Shown: positions 13,703 to 25,996 of the stretch, piece after piece
Layout: each line of letters opens with the position of its first letter
Position numbering within the stretch: position 1 is the stretch's first letter
Assembly: GCA_028023455.1 (NCBI GenBank)
Contig: JAQFVV010013393.1
Location: forward strand, 16,001-80,000
Length of the DNA stretch: 64,000 nt
Origin: Epiperipatus broadwayi
Lineage: Eukaryota; Onychophora; Udeonychophora; Euonychophora; Peripatidae
Reading direction: 5' to 3'
Program-made: the position numbers and the translations under genes
The notes under the pieces: generated by a model
What the model was told of the DNA's origin: nothing
Databases searched by the model: none
The model's input: only the letters and a program-made list of their open reading frames with translations

Positions 13703-13788
<86 letters not shown>
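13703..13788. repeat. (TA)n microsatellite
   Basis: About 86 bp of uninterrupted TA. Confidence 0.95.
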
Positions 13789-13790
<2 letters not shown>

Positions 13791-13799
13791 TTAATTTTT

Positions 13800-16370
13800 G
13801 TGTTTATATTTTTATGTATAGAGCAAGATGAATAGAAGAAAGACACTCAGTGCACTAGAAACAAAAATCCACATACAGGGTAACCACAGTAATGCTAAAA
13901 AATGTTTTGAAATGGAAAAAAATAAGGTAAAAGGGATTTTAATTTTACATGTTTTAATGATAAAGATTTTTATTTTTTTTTATAAGAGATACTAATGCTA
14001 ATATTTGCATATGAGCAAAAGGAAAAAAAATGTTTTTATGTTTATAATCTGATGTATAATGTATACTCATGAATTATAATGTAAAAGTGTTTGTGTGCAG
14101 GGAAATAATATTTAAGTCATATATATTCTGATCGGATTATAAAAAAAACAAACAAGAAAAACAAACAAACATATTATAGAATATAATATTAATAAGCGCA
14201 AGAATGATAAAATGTGATGTAAGACCATATTAGAATCTCATTTATTAGTAAAATTAAATATTATTTAGACAATCTGAATGATAATAATAAAATAGATTAT
14301 TTGTTTTGGGACGTGATGGTAGATATATGGAAGGGAATATTGAAAAAGAAGGGTGGAATATAGAAGGGGTCTAGAAATAGATAGAGTATTAAATACTGCC
14401 TACACTGAAGTAGAATACGAGTCAAATTTCTGGAATAGATTATATAGAATAGAGTCCTGAAGAATTGATGAATAATTAGCTGAGTTAAATCTTTGCAATG
14501 CTCAGGTAATTTATAGAGAGAAATGGGAGGATTTTCAATAAAGAAATGAATGTGTAAATACCGTAAGTGCTTATTAAAGAAGCCAGAGTAGAAATGGGGC
14601 AAGTCCATTAATCAAATGGTTACCTAACAAAATAACACATCATAATAAAGAAAACCCATATCTCTCTATTAAGATAATAGCCAATAAATCAATGCCTCAT
14701 CTTTCTAAAGTTAAAATAAATATTAATCTATTGTGCATTAAAGGTAAAATGAAATTTTGAAGCATTGTATGGTTTTTCTAGTTGAGTCTGGGCAGAATTG
14801 TCTGCAAGTAATTAAATCATGTATGAAACAAAGATCATAGATAGTTGAATATTTACTAAAATAAATAACTCTCTGAATAAAATACTGAGATCTAATATTA
14901 TAAGAAAAAATGAGTGTAAGAGATAAAATGAAGGGATAAAATGATTGTCATAACATATCAAAGAATCTTAACCATATGATTTTTTTGACATATAAAATAT
15001 TGTATTTATTTATATTTTTTATTACATCAGTAAAAAACTTTGTAATATGATTAGAATGTAAAATTTTCAAACTCAATTTAAATGTAAATGAATATGAAGG
15101 GATTGAATAATTCATGAATGATGTACATGGCAGACTAGTATAAAATCATAGACAATAACAAAGCAATAAGTAATAATTTTAAAAGAGAAATATAAAATAC
15201 AGCAAGGGTAATTGAATATCGGAAACAATAAGATTATATGTATAAAATGTAAATAAGTTATCTATGCGTTAATTTTTTTTTTTTTTTGTTATTGTTAATG
15301 AAATATTTAACCCAGTACATATATTTTATTGTTTATCATTTTTATTGTAAATAAAAGAAAATATTAATTTAATTGTGTAATATTAGTCTCACTGAGTCCA
15401 AGAGTCATTCCTATCACAATATCACATTAATAAAACACATTATGCACATAGAATAATACCTGTTATATTTTAATTGCAGACCTTATTTGTGAATTTCTGT
15501 TTAATACTGCAAAATGGAGAGCATACGATAGGATCAATAGTGCAATGGAGAATCATTTTTAATATTATAACTTAAACTGAAACATGTAAATGCTCATAAA
15601 TTTATATTATTATAACATTTAAATAGGGTCAATTACTAACTAATGCATCTGAAAGTCTGTAACTCTGGAGTATATAGTGACTGTATGTTAAATGGTAAGT
15701 AATTGAAGAGAATATTTAAGTAAGTTAGACTTGGTAGATAATAATAATATAATAAAGCTTAGTTTATACTAAAACAAGTGTTCTATAGTAATTATTGTGA
15801 CTTTAGTATATTTTCCTTAAATGGTTGGATCCCAGTAAAATCCATTTTGTGATACAATCATTTAAGTATCAATCCAATGAATAGATTGGATTTTAATGCG
15901 GAATGCTTATAATTCCTGAGATTATAATAGGATAGCATCAATTACATGAAATTAATACAATTTCATTAATGTATATTAATTTACGATTTTAATAATGGAT
16001 AATGATAATTTAAGTTATTAGTTAAAGGAAATATTACAGTAGTCATAGTTTGTTGTGGGGAGTTTCCCAATGATGATAATAAGATGATAGGAGGAGAGTC
16101 TTCACAGTAGCAATGCCATTGTGGAAGTGTATTGTTTTTTTATACTTCTCAATGTTAAAACCACTCTCTGGTAATCATCCCTAGAGTCTATCCTATAAAG
16201 TTATGTGTGGAATGTTCCAAACCCCATAAAGAATTGCATACCTCTTGCAATGTTATTGTATGTTTAATATTGAGCTAGCATGGTATAAAGTAAACACGTA
16301 GGCAAATAAAGATGGCTAGAAAAAAAACAAAGAGCATGCAAACTAATGACAATATATTTTTGGTGATACC
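13800..16370. other. Non-coding AT-rich spacer
   Basis: No convincing gene. The reverse-strand frame at 14297-14608 has a hydrophobic, low-complexity product with no domain, and probably arises from base composition. Confidence 0.4.
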
Positions 16371-16377
16371 AAGTTAT

Positions 16378-16605
16378 ATCTATGATATAAGATGTGATAT
16401 GTTGTACTATTTATGTGTCATTTATAAGTGAAATGTTGAATGTATAGAAAATTTTAAACTTTATTTAAACTTTCCAAATATAAACAACTTGTTAGTAATA
16501 AGTTTAAATAATGTTTAAAATTTTCCATACATTCACCATTCACTCATAAATGATGGAAATAGTCCAAAATATCACATCTTATAATATACCATCATTACAA
16601 ACCTT
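16378..16605. repeat. Small palindromic element
   Basis: The left arm from about 16387 (TATAAGATGTGATAT through AGAAAATTTTAAAC) is repeated inverted at 16515-16600. The loop is about 50 bp. ATATCTATGATATA occurs on both outer sides (near 16376 and 16616), so a target duplication of unknown true length is possible. This looks like a MITE lying just upstream of the pol pseudogene. Confidence 0.55.
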
Positions 16606-16779
16606 CAGACAAATATCTATGATATAGTTGTAGGATCTGACTTTTTGTATAAATGTAATATTATTTTGAATTATCCAGATGAAATCTCAATTCATAATTG
16701 GAAAATGATAGTACTTGATAATTTAGAAAGCTACATTTCTTTCTCATTACTTGCACACAGAACATAATCGATGTTAGGG

Positions 16780-19700
16780 ATAAAAAGTTAAAAGATAAGG
16801 AATTCAAAATTCTCAATGAAATTAATTAGAAAAGATGAAAAAATTTATTGATAGATTATTGAATTATTTTCTTCAAATCTACCAGGATTATCCATGGATA
16901 TATACACCAGATCAGGGTAAAGGAAAAACAATCATGATTAATTCTGATCCTACCCAATACATAATGATTATAAGAATATAAATAAACAAATTGACCAAAT
17001 TCGAGAATAGGAAATCACAGAGGAGTCTTTTGGCATAGAACAAGTCAATGGTTGTGGTTAGGAAGAAGAATGGGCCAATAATATTATGTCTATGTTCATT
17101 CTTGAAAAGTAAATGCAATCTCTACACTAATAAACATCACATAATCACCATTTCTTATGCTTACTCTTAACTGTTATTAAAACAGGCAAAAGTCTCTATA
17201 CATATTGCCACTCAGTGCAGGCCAGGGTTATCAATGGATGCCAGAAGGCTTGTGCATAAAATCCCCATCTAGTGCCTACTCATCCAATATCCCCAGACTA
17301 GTTTTTGGCTTGTGGCCTTTGTTAGTGAGGAGCCTTCGATCTGAGAGCACTGCACCTAGATCTTATTATCTAATGCAACACTCCAGAAGCCACCTTTTAA
17401 CTTTAACTACAAAATTATGAGACTTAAATTGAAAACACTATAATATTTTCAATCCAAACTCATCAGCTTATGTAGTCATGTAGGTAGTTTAGTATCTATA
17501 CATTTTGGTACCTTTGGTTCTTTAATAGCCATAGCCACCACTATCCTATTAGGTAGGATTGGTTTTAAGCCAATAAACATCACATGATCACCATTTATGT
17601 TTGCTCTAAGCTATTATTAAAACAGGCAAAACTCTCTATAAATATTGCCATTCAGTGCAAGCATAGGAAATGGTGATCATGTGATGTTTGTTGGCTTACA
17701 ACCAATCCTGCCTAATAGGATAGTGGTGGCTATACTTATTCAAAAACCAAAGACACCAAAATGTATACGTACTGAACTGAGCAGACTTATATGACTACAT
17801 AAGCTGATGATCTTGTATTGAAAATATTATAGTGTTTTCAATTTAAATCTCATAGTTTTGTAATTAAGTAGAGATAAAAGGTGGCTGCTGGATGGTTGCA
17901 TTAGATCCTAAGATCTAGGTGCAGTCCGCTCAGATCCAAGGCTCCTTACTTATGAAAGGGCACAAGCCAGAAACTAGTCTGGTGATATTAGATGAGCAGG
18001 CATTAGATGGGGATTTTATGCACAAGCCTTCTGACATCCATTGATTACACTGGCTTGCACTCAGTGGCAATATGTATAGAGAAATTTTGCCTGTTATAAT
18101 CTCTACACTAGAAAGAAAAGTGCCATTTTCCACCATGAATTGCTGATTAAATTTAAAAGCAAAACAATCTTAACTAGAAGGTAATGGAAAACTCTGTAAC
18201 ACCCACAAAATAACAAATACATAGCATATTTATATGTAAGATACTCATATGACTTAAGGAGAATGTCATTTGGTCAACAGTGGGAATGAATTATGATGTT
18301 TAGATCAGGTCTTATCAGATGATGTTAAATCAATTATTGTTTTCTAAATTAATGACATAGTGATTGTCTCATCTAATTTATATGAACATATAAAACCTCC
18401 AGATATTATCTTTATGAATGTCTTATTACAACATTAGGGTTAATTTAAGTAACATAAATTTCATGACAAAAAGAGGCACCTTTTCTGGATCATATAGTAG
18501 TTCAAATATGCAATTAAACAACACTCAGACCAAATTGGTACAATCCAAAATTTTCCTAAATCTATCAACAATAATTATGGTCATTCATTAGCCTATACAA
18601 TTTTTAATACAAGTCTTATCGGAATTTTACCAATAATATTAAATCATTATTCAAATTATTAAGAAGAAGCAAAAATAGAAGTGGTCAGAGAGGTAAGATC
18701 AGGATTTTAATATTTTCCTTTAAGAAAAGTTATTTGGAAAGGGTTGGATTAACATATATTGATTTATCCAGTCAATTCCACATGCAAACTGATAGTAGTA
18801 GGTATGGTCTGAGGTTATTGATATTTCAGTTGATCGATGTTGAATAACTAAAAACATTATATTTTAGGAGGACATAGAGGTACAGAAACTATTTATTCAG
18901 TGCCAGAGAAGAAATTTCTGATCATTGCAAGGACTTCCAGACAATTAACACATTTTCTATTAGGTTCAGAGATAATAGTAATACCCAAGCATACATAGCT
19001 ACAATTTTTAAACATAGTTATTCCACTTATGATAGATTAATATTCTGGATTATAATATTGCAGAAATTTAAATATACTATTTTATATTGTCCTACACATG
19101 AAAATACAATTGCAGATGTTATTAATTAATATGCTACCTCAATCACTTAACAACATTTTAAAGGTAGAAAATACTGTTATTGCTACTATATTACTTATGG
19201 AAGATGATTCTTTGGAGAAGGATTTGCAATAATTAGATGTTGCAAATTCTCATTTCGGAATATAGTGACATTATAAAATTCATTAAAAACCTATTGCAGA
19301 AAATGAGCCTCAACATGTGATGTTGCAAAATTTTCAAATTCAGTACAAAAACTGGAGAATAATTTACTCCTTCACAATAGCAAATATAAAATACATAGAA
19401 TATTATTCTATCAAAAATCATTAGTTTGACACTTATTATTTATATGCAATGTCTGTATAGACACTATGGCCCAAGAAAGTTGGAGCAAATACCACACAAG
19501 ATGATCCACTGACCTAAAATGTATTTTGGCATGATATCAATATTAAGAACATGGGATACTGTTCTTAAATCAAAACTTGCACACAAGAAGTATGAAGACA
19601 AAACTTTGTATCATATTAATGAACCATACAATATTTTGGCTATTGATTTTTTGGTCTCTTACCTGCATTCAGACAATACAGATTGCTGGTAGTTATGTAC

Positions 19701-20370
19701 GATGTATTTTCTATGTTAGAGCATATGCCACAAAAAAGTTTAATGCTAAAATCACAATCAACAGCCTCAAAAATCAACAATTTTCTCTAGTAGGAAAACC
19801 AAATTGTATATTGACTAATAATGATATTACCATTTCTTCCTAAGGAATGGAAAATTGCATTATCAAAAATAATATCACACCTTCATAAAAACTCCACAGT
19901 TCAACCCTTGTGAAAAAATCATACCAGAATTAAAGTGGCTCATCTATGTATTTAAAAAAAACAATCAAGGTGAATAAGTCAATCAGATGCAACATGTTGT
20001 TAACTTGGATGGTACTTGCAATGAGTCCACCTGATTTTCAACAATAACACTTCATTTTGGGAAAAATAATTCTATGTTATTTAACACAAAACTGTTCATA
20101 ACCTGGACCAAACAGATGGTCATAATATCAATATAATTCCTTGAAGAGATTAATACCTATAGAAAATTGGTGAAAACACTATAGAATTAAAAAAAATATT
20201 TATGGTAGTAAAGACACCCCAGATAAGCAAATCATAATGAAATCAATGCAATTTATTTTTTCTCAATTTATGATAAGCCATATAAAGTTGTGAACAATTG
20301 TGAAAATGCATTATCATTAGCATGTCAAGAACAAATCATGAAAACCTATAACCTTCGTTTATTAAACCAT
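16780..20370 (+). pseudogene. Decayed Gypsy pol, plus strand
   Basis: Translated in pieces, this region follows the order of the intact Pol at 27167-23894 although it is full of stops and indels. About 16850-17110 matches the linker and RT start, with words equivalent to FSKIPGI and NPLVIVKKKDG. About 18120-18400 matches from the PPPVHELL region to a stretch equivalent to DIVIASDNL. About 18780-19100 matches the RNase H block (TDSS, ETLAVVWAF, FLLGSE). About 19500-19960 matches the integrase core and NPCER block. About 20220-20370 matches the C-terminal YNARSLIPF end. The fold-back element at 17130-18097 splits it. It is an older relative of the family present at 21099-34210, in the opposite orientation. 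No gag was recognised upstream. Confidence 0.75.
17130..18097. mobile_element. Fold-back element inserted in the pol pseudogene
   Basis: AATCTCTACACTA is present at 17117-17129 and again at 18098-18110, so this 968-bp insertion has an unusually long direct duplication of 13 bp; part of the match may be chance. The interior is a nested palindrome: about 17195-17600 is repeated inverted at about 17665-18095. A block with AAACATCACATGATCACC and AAAACAGGCAAAA occurs at the left end and again at the centre near 17575. Related blocks (CAGACTAGTTTTTGGC) recall the repeats at 39489-40056. The short frames at 17205-17420 and 17930-18136 are the two arms and do not code. Confidence 0.7.
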
Positions 20371-21098
20371 TAGACAATAAATTAATTTAAAAAAGATGAA
20401 TATAATAATTTGAACAGATGAGGTGAATATTAATAAAACATGATAAGAATATTATAAAATATGACTAATTAACCTACTTGGATAATTGATATGATAATTA
20501 TTTTTTAAAAAACAATTATGTGGAAAAAGAACTGATTAAAATTAGAGTATAATTTTATATGCATTCATGAAATCAAAAAAATATTTTTAATAGAGACCAT
20601 GATGCGCATGTTAAATGTAGTGCACATGTGTGTGAAGTAGAACAAATCATCAACCTAGTTTAAAATAAACAAACATGGAGAAAATGATTTGTGTGTGCAT
20701 ACATCATACATACAGATATCTCTATAGACATAACATGAAATAGAATTATAATAATAATTATAAAACAATTGTATATATAGCATAAAGTTGCAAGGTTTAT
20801 ATTTATGTTTAAATGATATCAAGTCATAATTTGAGTCACTGCCATCATTATTTATTTTCTGAGTTATTGCTCATTTGTGACCTCACAATTTTATACTAAA
20901 TGTATGTTCAACATAAATATAAATCTTTATAGTTACATTTAAATATGAATAAACTTTTATAATTATTAATAATACTCTATTTCATTTTATTGTCTCTATA
21001 GTTATATATAGGTAGGATGTAGCCACACATGCAAATTCTCTGCATATTTATTTTAGTTACATTGGTGATTATTTATATGTCCACACATATACAGTATA
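20371..21098. other. Spacer between pol pseudogene and 3' LTR
   Basis: No gene seen. It does not match the missing half of the Gypsy LTR, so it is unrelated flank or the untranslated end of the old plus-strand element. Confidence 0.4.
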
Positions 21099-23154
21099 TA
21101 TTTTTAGTTACTATTTTAAGAAATGTACCTATCTTGTTTTTAATAGATTAATAATATTTAGATTTTATATTAGATAAATAAAACAGAATTCATATTACGT
21201 AACTCCAGCGATGTCTTCTTTTCACCATAATAGTTCTTAAATCCTAGGTACACATTCACTAAAACACCATTTCCTTTTTCCGGTCCATCACGTGTTTTTT
21301 AAAAGTTTATGAAAAATGAAAACGTTCTTTTAAAATAAAATAAAAGTTAATCAGTTCTTCTATAAAAATATAATAAATTAAAATAGTTTATCTGATCCGG
21401 ATTCAGTTCTTTAAAAATATTATTTAAAGTTATTATCTTAAATTAGTCTATAGTTTATGAAAAAATTATCATTTAATTATTTCAAATTGACTGGGACGTC
21501 CACATATTATTTGTGCATTCCATAACAAAATATCCAGGTAAGAATAAGCTTCTTTATCTATAAACGACCAGCGTTTAAATTATTTCAATATAATAATTTT
21601 TATTATATTAAGACTTTTAGCTAATTATATTTTCAATTTATTTGCCTTCCAAAATTGTCAATATTCAGTCTTTTAAACATAAAGACTTAACAAGGCAAGT
21701 ATTTATAAAAACTACTTTTATTTCTAATATCTTTACTTAAGATATATATTTAAGTTTATAGCTTGCAAAAATACCTTCTTCATAAAGAAGTATTTTATTC
21801 TTTAAAATATCTATTTTCTAATATTCAATAGCAATTAGCTTTTAAAATTATATATTGTCCAAAATACTACTTTTCTCCATCTCGTAACTTTCTGAACTAA
21901 TCCAGCATTTGTCATATTTCTAGTATAAAGTTTCCGATATATTTTCACTATATATGATGTTCCCATGACCATTTGCTTGTAAATTGAGCTTCAATATAGA
22001 GACGATCGATAAGGAAAAATTAAATTAACACTGCATGTCTATCATTTAAAACTTTTATAAATTATTTATAACGACACTCTTGTAATTTTAAAATTGATTT
22101 TGAGAGCATCTATCAAATTTACTTTGCTATTTTTAATAACACAATTAACTTGAAAAATCAATCACGAAGTCCTCTCCTAACAATTGAATTGAGCTTTTAT
22201 ACCGGAAGAAACTTCCCATTTGATTGGTAGATTAAACAATCAACTTGCTGGCTTATTTACATATTTTACCAACAACACAAAATTAAAAATAAATAATGGC
22301 TTATTTAATATTAAATATTTATTACATTATTAAATTTCTAAAATAATCTTTATCATTTATTTAAATCTATTAAACATTTTTAAAATATACTCTTACTTGA
22401 TTTTAATTTTAACTTTTATAAAATTATTCAAAATAAACTAAGTATTTTTTATACGTTATATTTTTAAAGCAATACTTTTATAATCAGATTTAATATTCTA
22501 CATTGATTTATCTTTATTTTTATCTCGTGATAACTCACGTATTATTTATAAATTTTACAACATAATTTTTAAAATAGTTTTGCAACTTTACTAAATAACT
22601 TCCAAGCATGTGTGTGTATATCTAACTAACATCTGTTTTTACAACACAAGAAATGCTTGTCATCGTCTAAAAATAAACTAACAATTGCATTTTTTAAAAT
22701 AAATATTTTTTAAATAAACAAGATATTATAACAGATTTTAAAATAATTATTCGATATTATTAAAATCAAATATTAATCTTCTATTTATGTACTTACAATA
22801 ATTAAAATATTTATATTCTTTTATAATACTATTTTATCAACAATAAATATATGCATTTAATTTTACTTGTCTTTTAAACACTTTTAGCTTTAAATACCTA
22901 TTTATTAAATATATTAATGCAGTATTGATTATGGCCATTTTTTCCCAACCATATATTATAATCATCATCATTTAAAATGTCTCTCTCAATATCAGCACAA
23001 TTTCACATATCAAATATTCATAGATTGCTTTAATTAAACCTTTTGAAATATTACTATAAGCAAAATTAACATCACATATTCAAATATATCTTAAATTTAA
23101 AACTTTTTAATAGATTAGCACAAAATTAGATGGTGACCCATACAAAAGGGCACA
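21099..23154 (-). repeat. Truncated 3' LTR of the Gypsy element
   Basis: It matches 32154-34210 at about 98-99%. It keeps U3, the TATA box (complement at about 22195) and about 1 kb beyond the likely start site, then stops at 21099. The remaining 2.2 kb, present in both the 5' LTR and the solo LTR at 6414-10679, is absent. The loss may include the polyadenylation region. Confidence 0.8.
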
Positions 23155-23170
23155 TATTCCCCTCCTTCGG
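23155..23170 (-). other. Polypurine tract
   Basis: On the minus strand the sequence GAAGGAGGGGAATA runs straight into TGTGCCC, the first bases of the 3' LTR. This is the expected site of plus-strand primer formation and it fixes the LTR start. Confidence 0.8.
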
Positions 23171-23893
23171 ATAAAATTTTAAATTTAACATCCATCTTCA
23201 TCTTCTTTAAACCACATTTATCACTTTTATCTTTCTTATCATTAAATCTCATAATAAATTACTTTAACATAAAATTTTATAAAGTATTGAAACATCATCT
23301 TAAATTTCAATTAGAAAACACTTAAATAAAACTACAATGACTTTCTTTTACTTTATAAATCAAGTTTCACTTCTCTTTACTTAACTCTTAATTAGGTCAC
23401 TTTTATTTCCCTAATATTATAAAAATATCAAATATTTAAATTCCTTTAAATACACCTTTTACATAAACTACTGTAAATACATATTCCTATAGTTAATACT
23501 ATATTTAAACTACTTTATGTATTTTACTTCCAAACTTATTACTAGTTTCATTAGCAATTTTATAGATCATTGTTTAATAAATCTATATATTTTAAAACAC
23601 ATGAGTTTTTATACTCTCTATCTCTATTACTTAACTTCTTACTTAAAATATTTATTTTAACAACCAACTCAACTTTTATTTGGTTATCCTAACAAACATT
23701 TATTTCTCCCAAAATTACTATTTATTAATTCAATACATAATATCTTATTATACACATTTTGTAAACTTCTTCAGCTAAATCTTTATTTATTCTGCTAATT
23801 TATCATATATAATAAATTATTTCCTTATGTGAAGCACTATATTTAAACATTACACTAAAATCTTCTCCCACAATATATTTTTAAAATTGTAAC
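23171..23893 (-). other. 3' untranslated region of the Gypsy element
   Basis: About 720 bp between the pol stop and the polypurine tract. No env or other frame is seen. Confidence 0.6.
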
Positions 23894-25996
23894 TCACACA
23901 TCAGAAGGAAAAGGAATTAAACTCCTTGCATTATAAGTCCCTTTTTCCCCATCTGGTGTGGTTAACATAAATGCATTCTCCCCTACTTTGCAAGATATTC
24001 TATATGGACCCTCATATAGACTAAGAAATTTTTTGAATTGATTTCTTTGAAGGTTGCTAACATGGGGTGTTCTAACCAGAACTAAATCATTAATTTTAAA
24101 TGGATGTGGTTTATTATGGGCTTTCTTTACTCTTTTTGCACCCATAATATGAAGCTTTACTTTAGCTTGATTATTATCCTCATCCCTATCAATTTGTTCT
24201 CTTACAATGGGTATAGGCGTTTTAATTAATAAGGGCTCATGTCTACCATAATGCAAACGAATAGGAGTGAAACCAGTGGACTCATTATACGTACTATTAA
24301 TATAGTTAATCACCTCAGGGAGTTTTTGAACCCATTTCTTATGATTATCAGCTACATACACCCTAAATAATCGACTAAGCTCCCGCATAACACGTTCGCA
24401 TGGATTAGATTGAGGGTTTCTTATGGAGCTCATAACATGTTTGAGGTTTTGATCTTGAATCCACTCATTCCATCTATTCGATATAAAAGCAGTAGCATGA
24501 TCTGTTAGTATAATTTTTGGTTTTCCTACTAATGGAAACTGATAATTAAGCATGCATTTTATGACAAAGTGTGCACTAGTTTTAGGCACAGGATATGCTG
24601 CTACAAACTTACTGAAAACATCATAAGCTACTAAAATAAACTTCTGTTGTTTAAATGGTGGTAGAGGCCCATAAAAATCAATGGCCAACAATTCATTAAC
24701 TTGATTTGGAATAATAGGCTGCATTATACCAACATATGATTTGTTACAATATTTAGACTTCAAGCAAGTAGAACATGTTTTAATTTTCCTTATGACATGT
24801 TTATACATTCTATCCCAATAAAAAATAGATTTTAATACATACATAATCTTTGGTGCACCATAGTGACCATAACTACAATGTACATACATAATCAATTTGT
24901 CAATCATGGAGTCAGGTACAACTATCCTCCATGATTCCCCCTGATTTGAATTTGAATTGTACATAAGTAAATTCTGATACATCTTATACTTGCTAAAAAT
25001 CCTTTTTATAGACTTATTCTTACTATTTTTATTGTCATGATTATTTAAGATAGTCATGATTCTATTTAATTTATGATCCTGACCTTGAATCATAGTGAGA
25101 TTATTATAATCATCTACTATAGATTCATCCCTGACTACATCCATACTACTAATAATTATATTTTGAGCATTAGGATGTTGGGACAACAGACAAATAGGGT
25201 GGCGGCTAAGAATATCAGCAGGGATATTCTGTCTCCCTTCAATATAGATAACTCTATAGTTGAATTGCTGGAGATACAAGCTCCACCTAACAAGTCTCTC
25301 ATTACTGAGGTAGCTTTTGTTCAAAAACTCCAAGCTTCTATGGTCGGTCAACACAATTACTTCTGATCCCAATAAAAATTGGCGTAATTTCTGAAAAGCC
25401 CAGACAACAGCTAGGGTTTCCTTTTCAGTAATAGTGTAATTCAACTCAGCACCTCTTAAATGTCGGCTTAAGAAGTACAACACATGAGGTACCTGATCCT
25501 CATCGAGTTGATATAACACCACACCCAGACCATAGTAACTACTATCTGTCTGCACATAAAATGTTTTACTAAAGTCAGGATACATTAAAATTACGTATTT
25601 TAAAAATTTACTTTTAATTATATTAAATTCATTGTCATGTTCAGCAGTCCATTTCCATTTTTCTGCTTTCTTTAATAACTTAGATAAATTTATAGTATCT
25701 TCCGCGAAATTTCTATAAAACCTATTATAATAGTTACATAATCTGAAAAATGATTTTAATTGTTTTACTGTTTTTGGAATGGGAAAACGTTGAATAGCTG
25801 CAATCTTTTCAGGATGGGGCTGGATTCCATGCTCATTTATTAAATGACCTAGAAAAGTAATTTCTTTGGCTGCTATTGAACATTTTTCCATATTAATTTT
25901 AACATTCTGCAGTTGACACTCAGTAAAAAATAATTTTAAATGTTGGATATGCTCATGTAAATTATCAGAAGCAATAACTATATCATCCACATACAT
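23894..25996 (-). CDS. pol: Gypsy Pol, second part: RT (from YVDD), RNase H, integrase
   Basis: 700-residue frame that holds the second half of Pol. It opens with the RT catalytic box YVDD (residues 2-5), followed by the RT thumb. RNase H acidic residues are visible: D151 in QTDSS, E193 in ETLAVVW, D218 in TDHR and D261 in PADILSR. The integrase zinc domain is canonical H-x4-H-x29-C-x2-C (H373, H378, C408, C411). The integrase core has D440, D499 and E534, and a GPY/F-like EGPYRI box lies near the C-terminus. No chromodomain is seen. The nominal start is not a real initiator: the frame continues the RT begun in 27167-25983, separated by a single-base shift. All catalytic residues I can check are intact. 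Confidence 0.9.
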   Translation of the reverse strand: MYVDDIVIASDNLHEHIQHLKLFFTECQLQNVKINMEKCSIAAKEITFLGHLINEHGIQPHPEKIAAIQRFPIPKTVKQLKSFFRLCNYYNRFYRNFAEDTINLSKLLKKAEKWKWTAEHDNEFNIIKSKFLKYVILMYPDFSKTFYVQTDSSYYGLGVVLYQLDEDQVPHVLYFLSRHLRGAELNYTITEKETLAVVWAFQKLRQFLLGSEVIVLTDHRSLEFLNKSYLSNERLVRWSLYLQQFNYRVIYIEGRQNIPADILSRHPICLLSQHPNAQNIIISSMDVVRDESIVDDYNNLTMIQGQDHKLNRIMTILNNHDNKNSKNKSIKRIFSKYKMYQNLLMYNSNSNQGESWRIVVPDSMIDKLIMYVHCSYGHYGAPKIMYVLKSIFYWDRMYKHVIRKIKTCSTCLKSKYCNKSYVGIMQPIIPNQVNELLAIDFYGPLPPFKQQKFILVAYDVFSKFVAAYPVPKTSAHFVIKCMLNYQFPLVGKPKIILTDHATAFISNRWNEWIQDQNLKHVMSSIRNPQSNPCERVMRELSRLFRVYVADNHKKWVQKLPEVINYINSTYNESTGFTPIRLHYGRHEPLLIKTPIPIVREQIDRDEDNNQAKVKLHIMGAKRVKKAHNKPHPFKINDLVLVRTPHVSNLQRNQFKKFLSLYEGPYRISCKVGENAFMLTTPDGEKGTYNARSLIPFPSDV

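Noticed and set aside
23171-23893. Possible env gene between pol and the 3' LTR
   Set aside because: No open frame of useful length on the sense strand.
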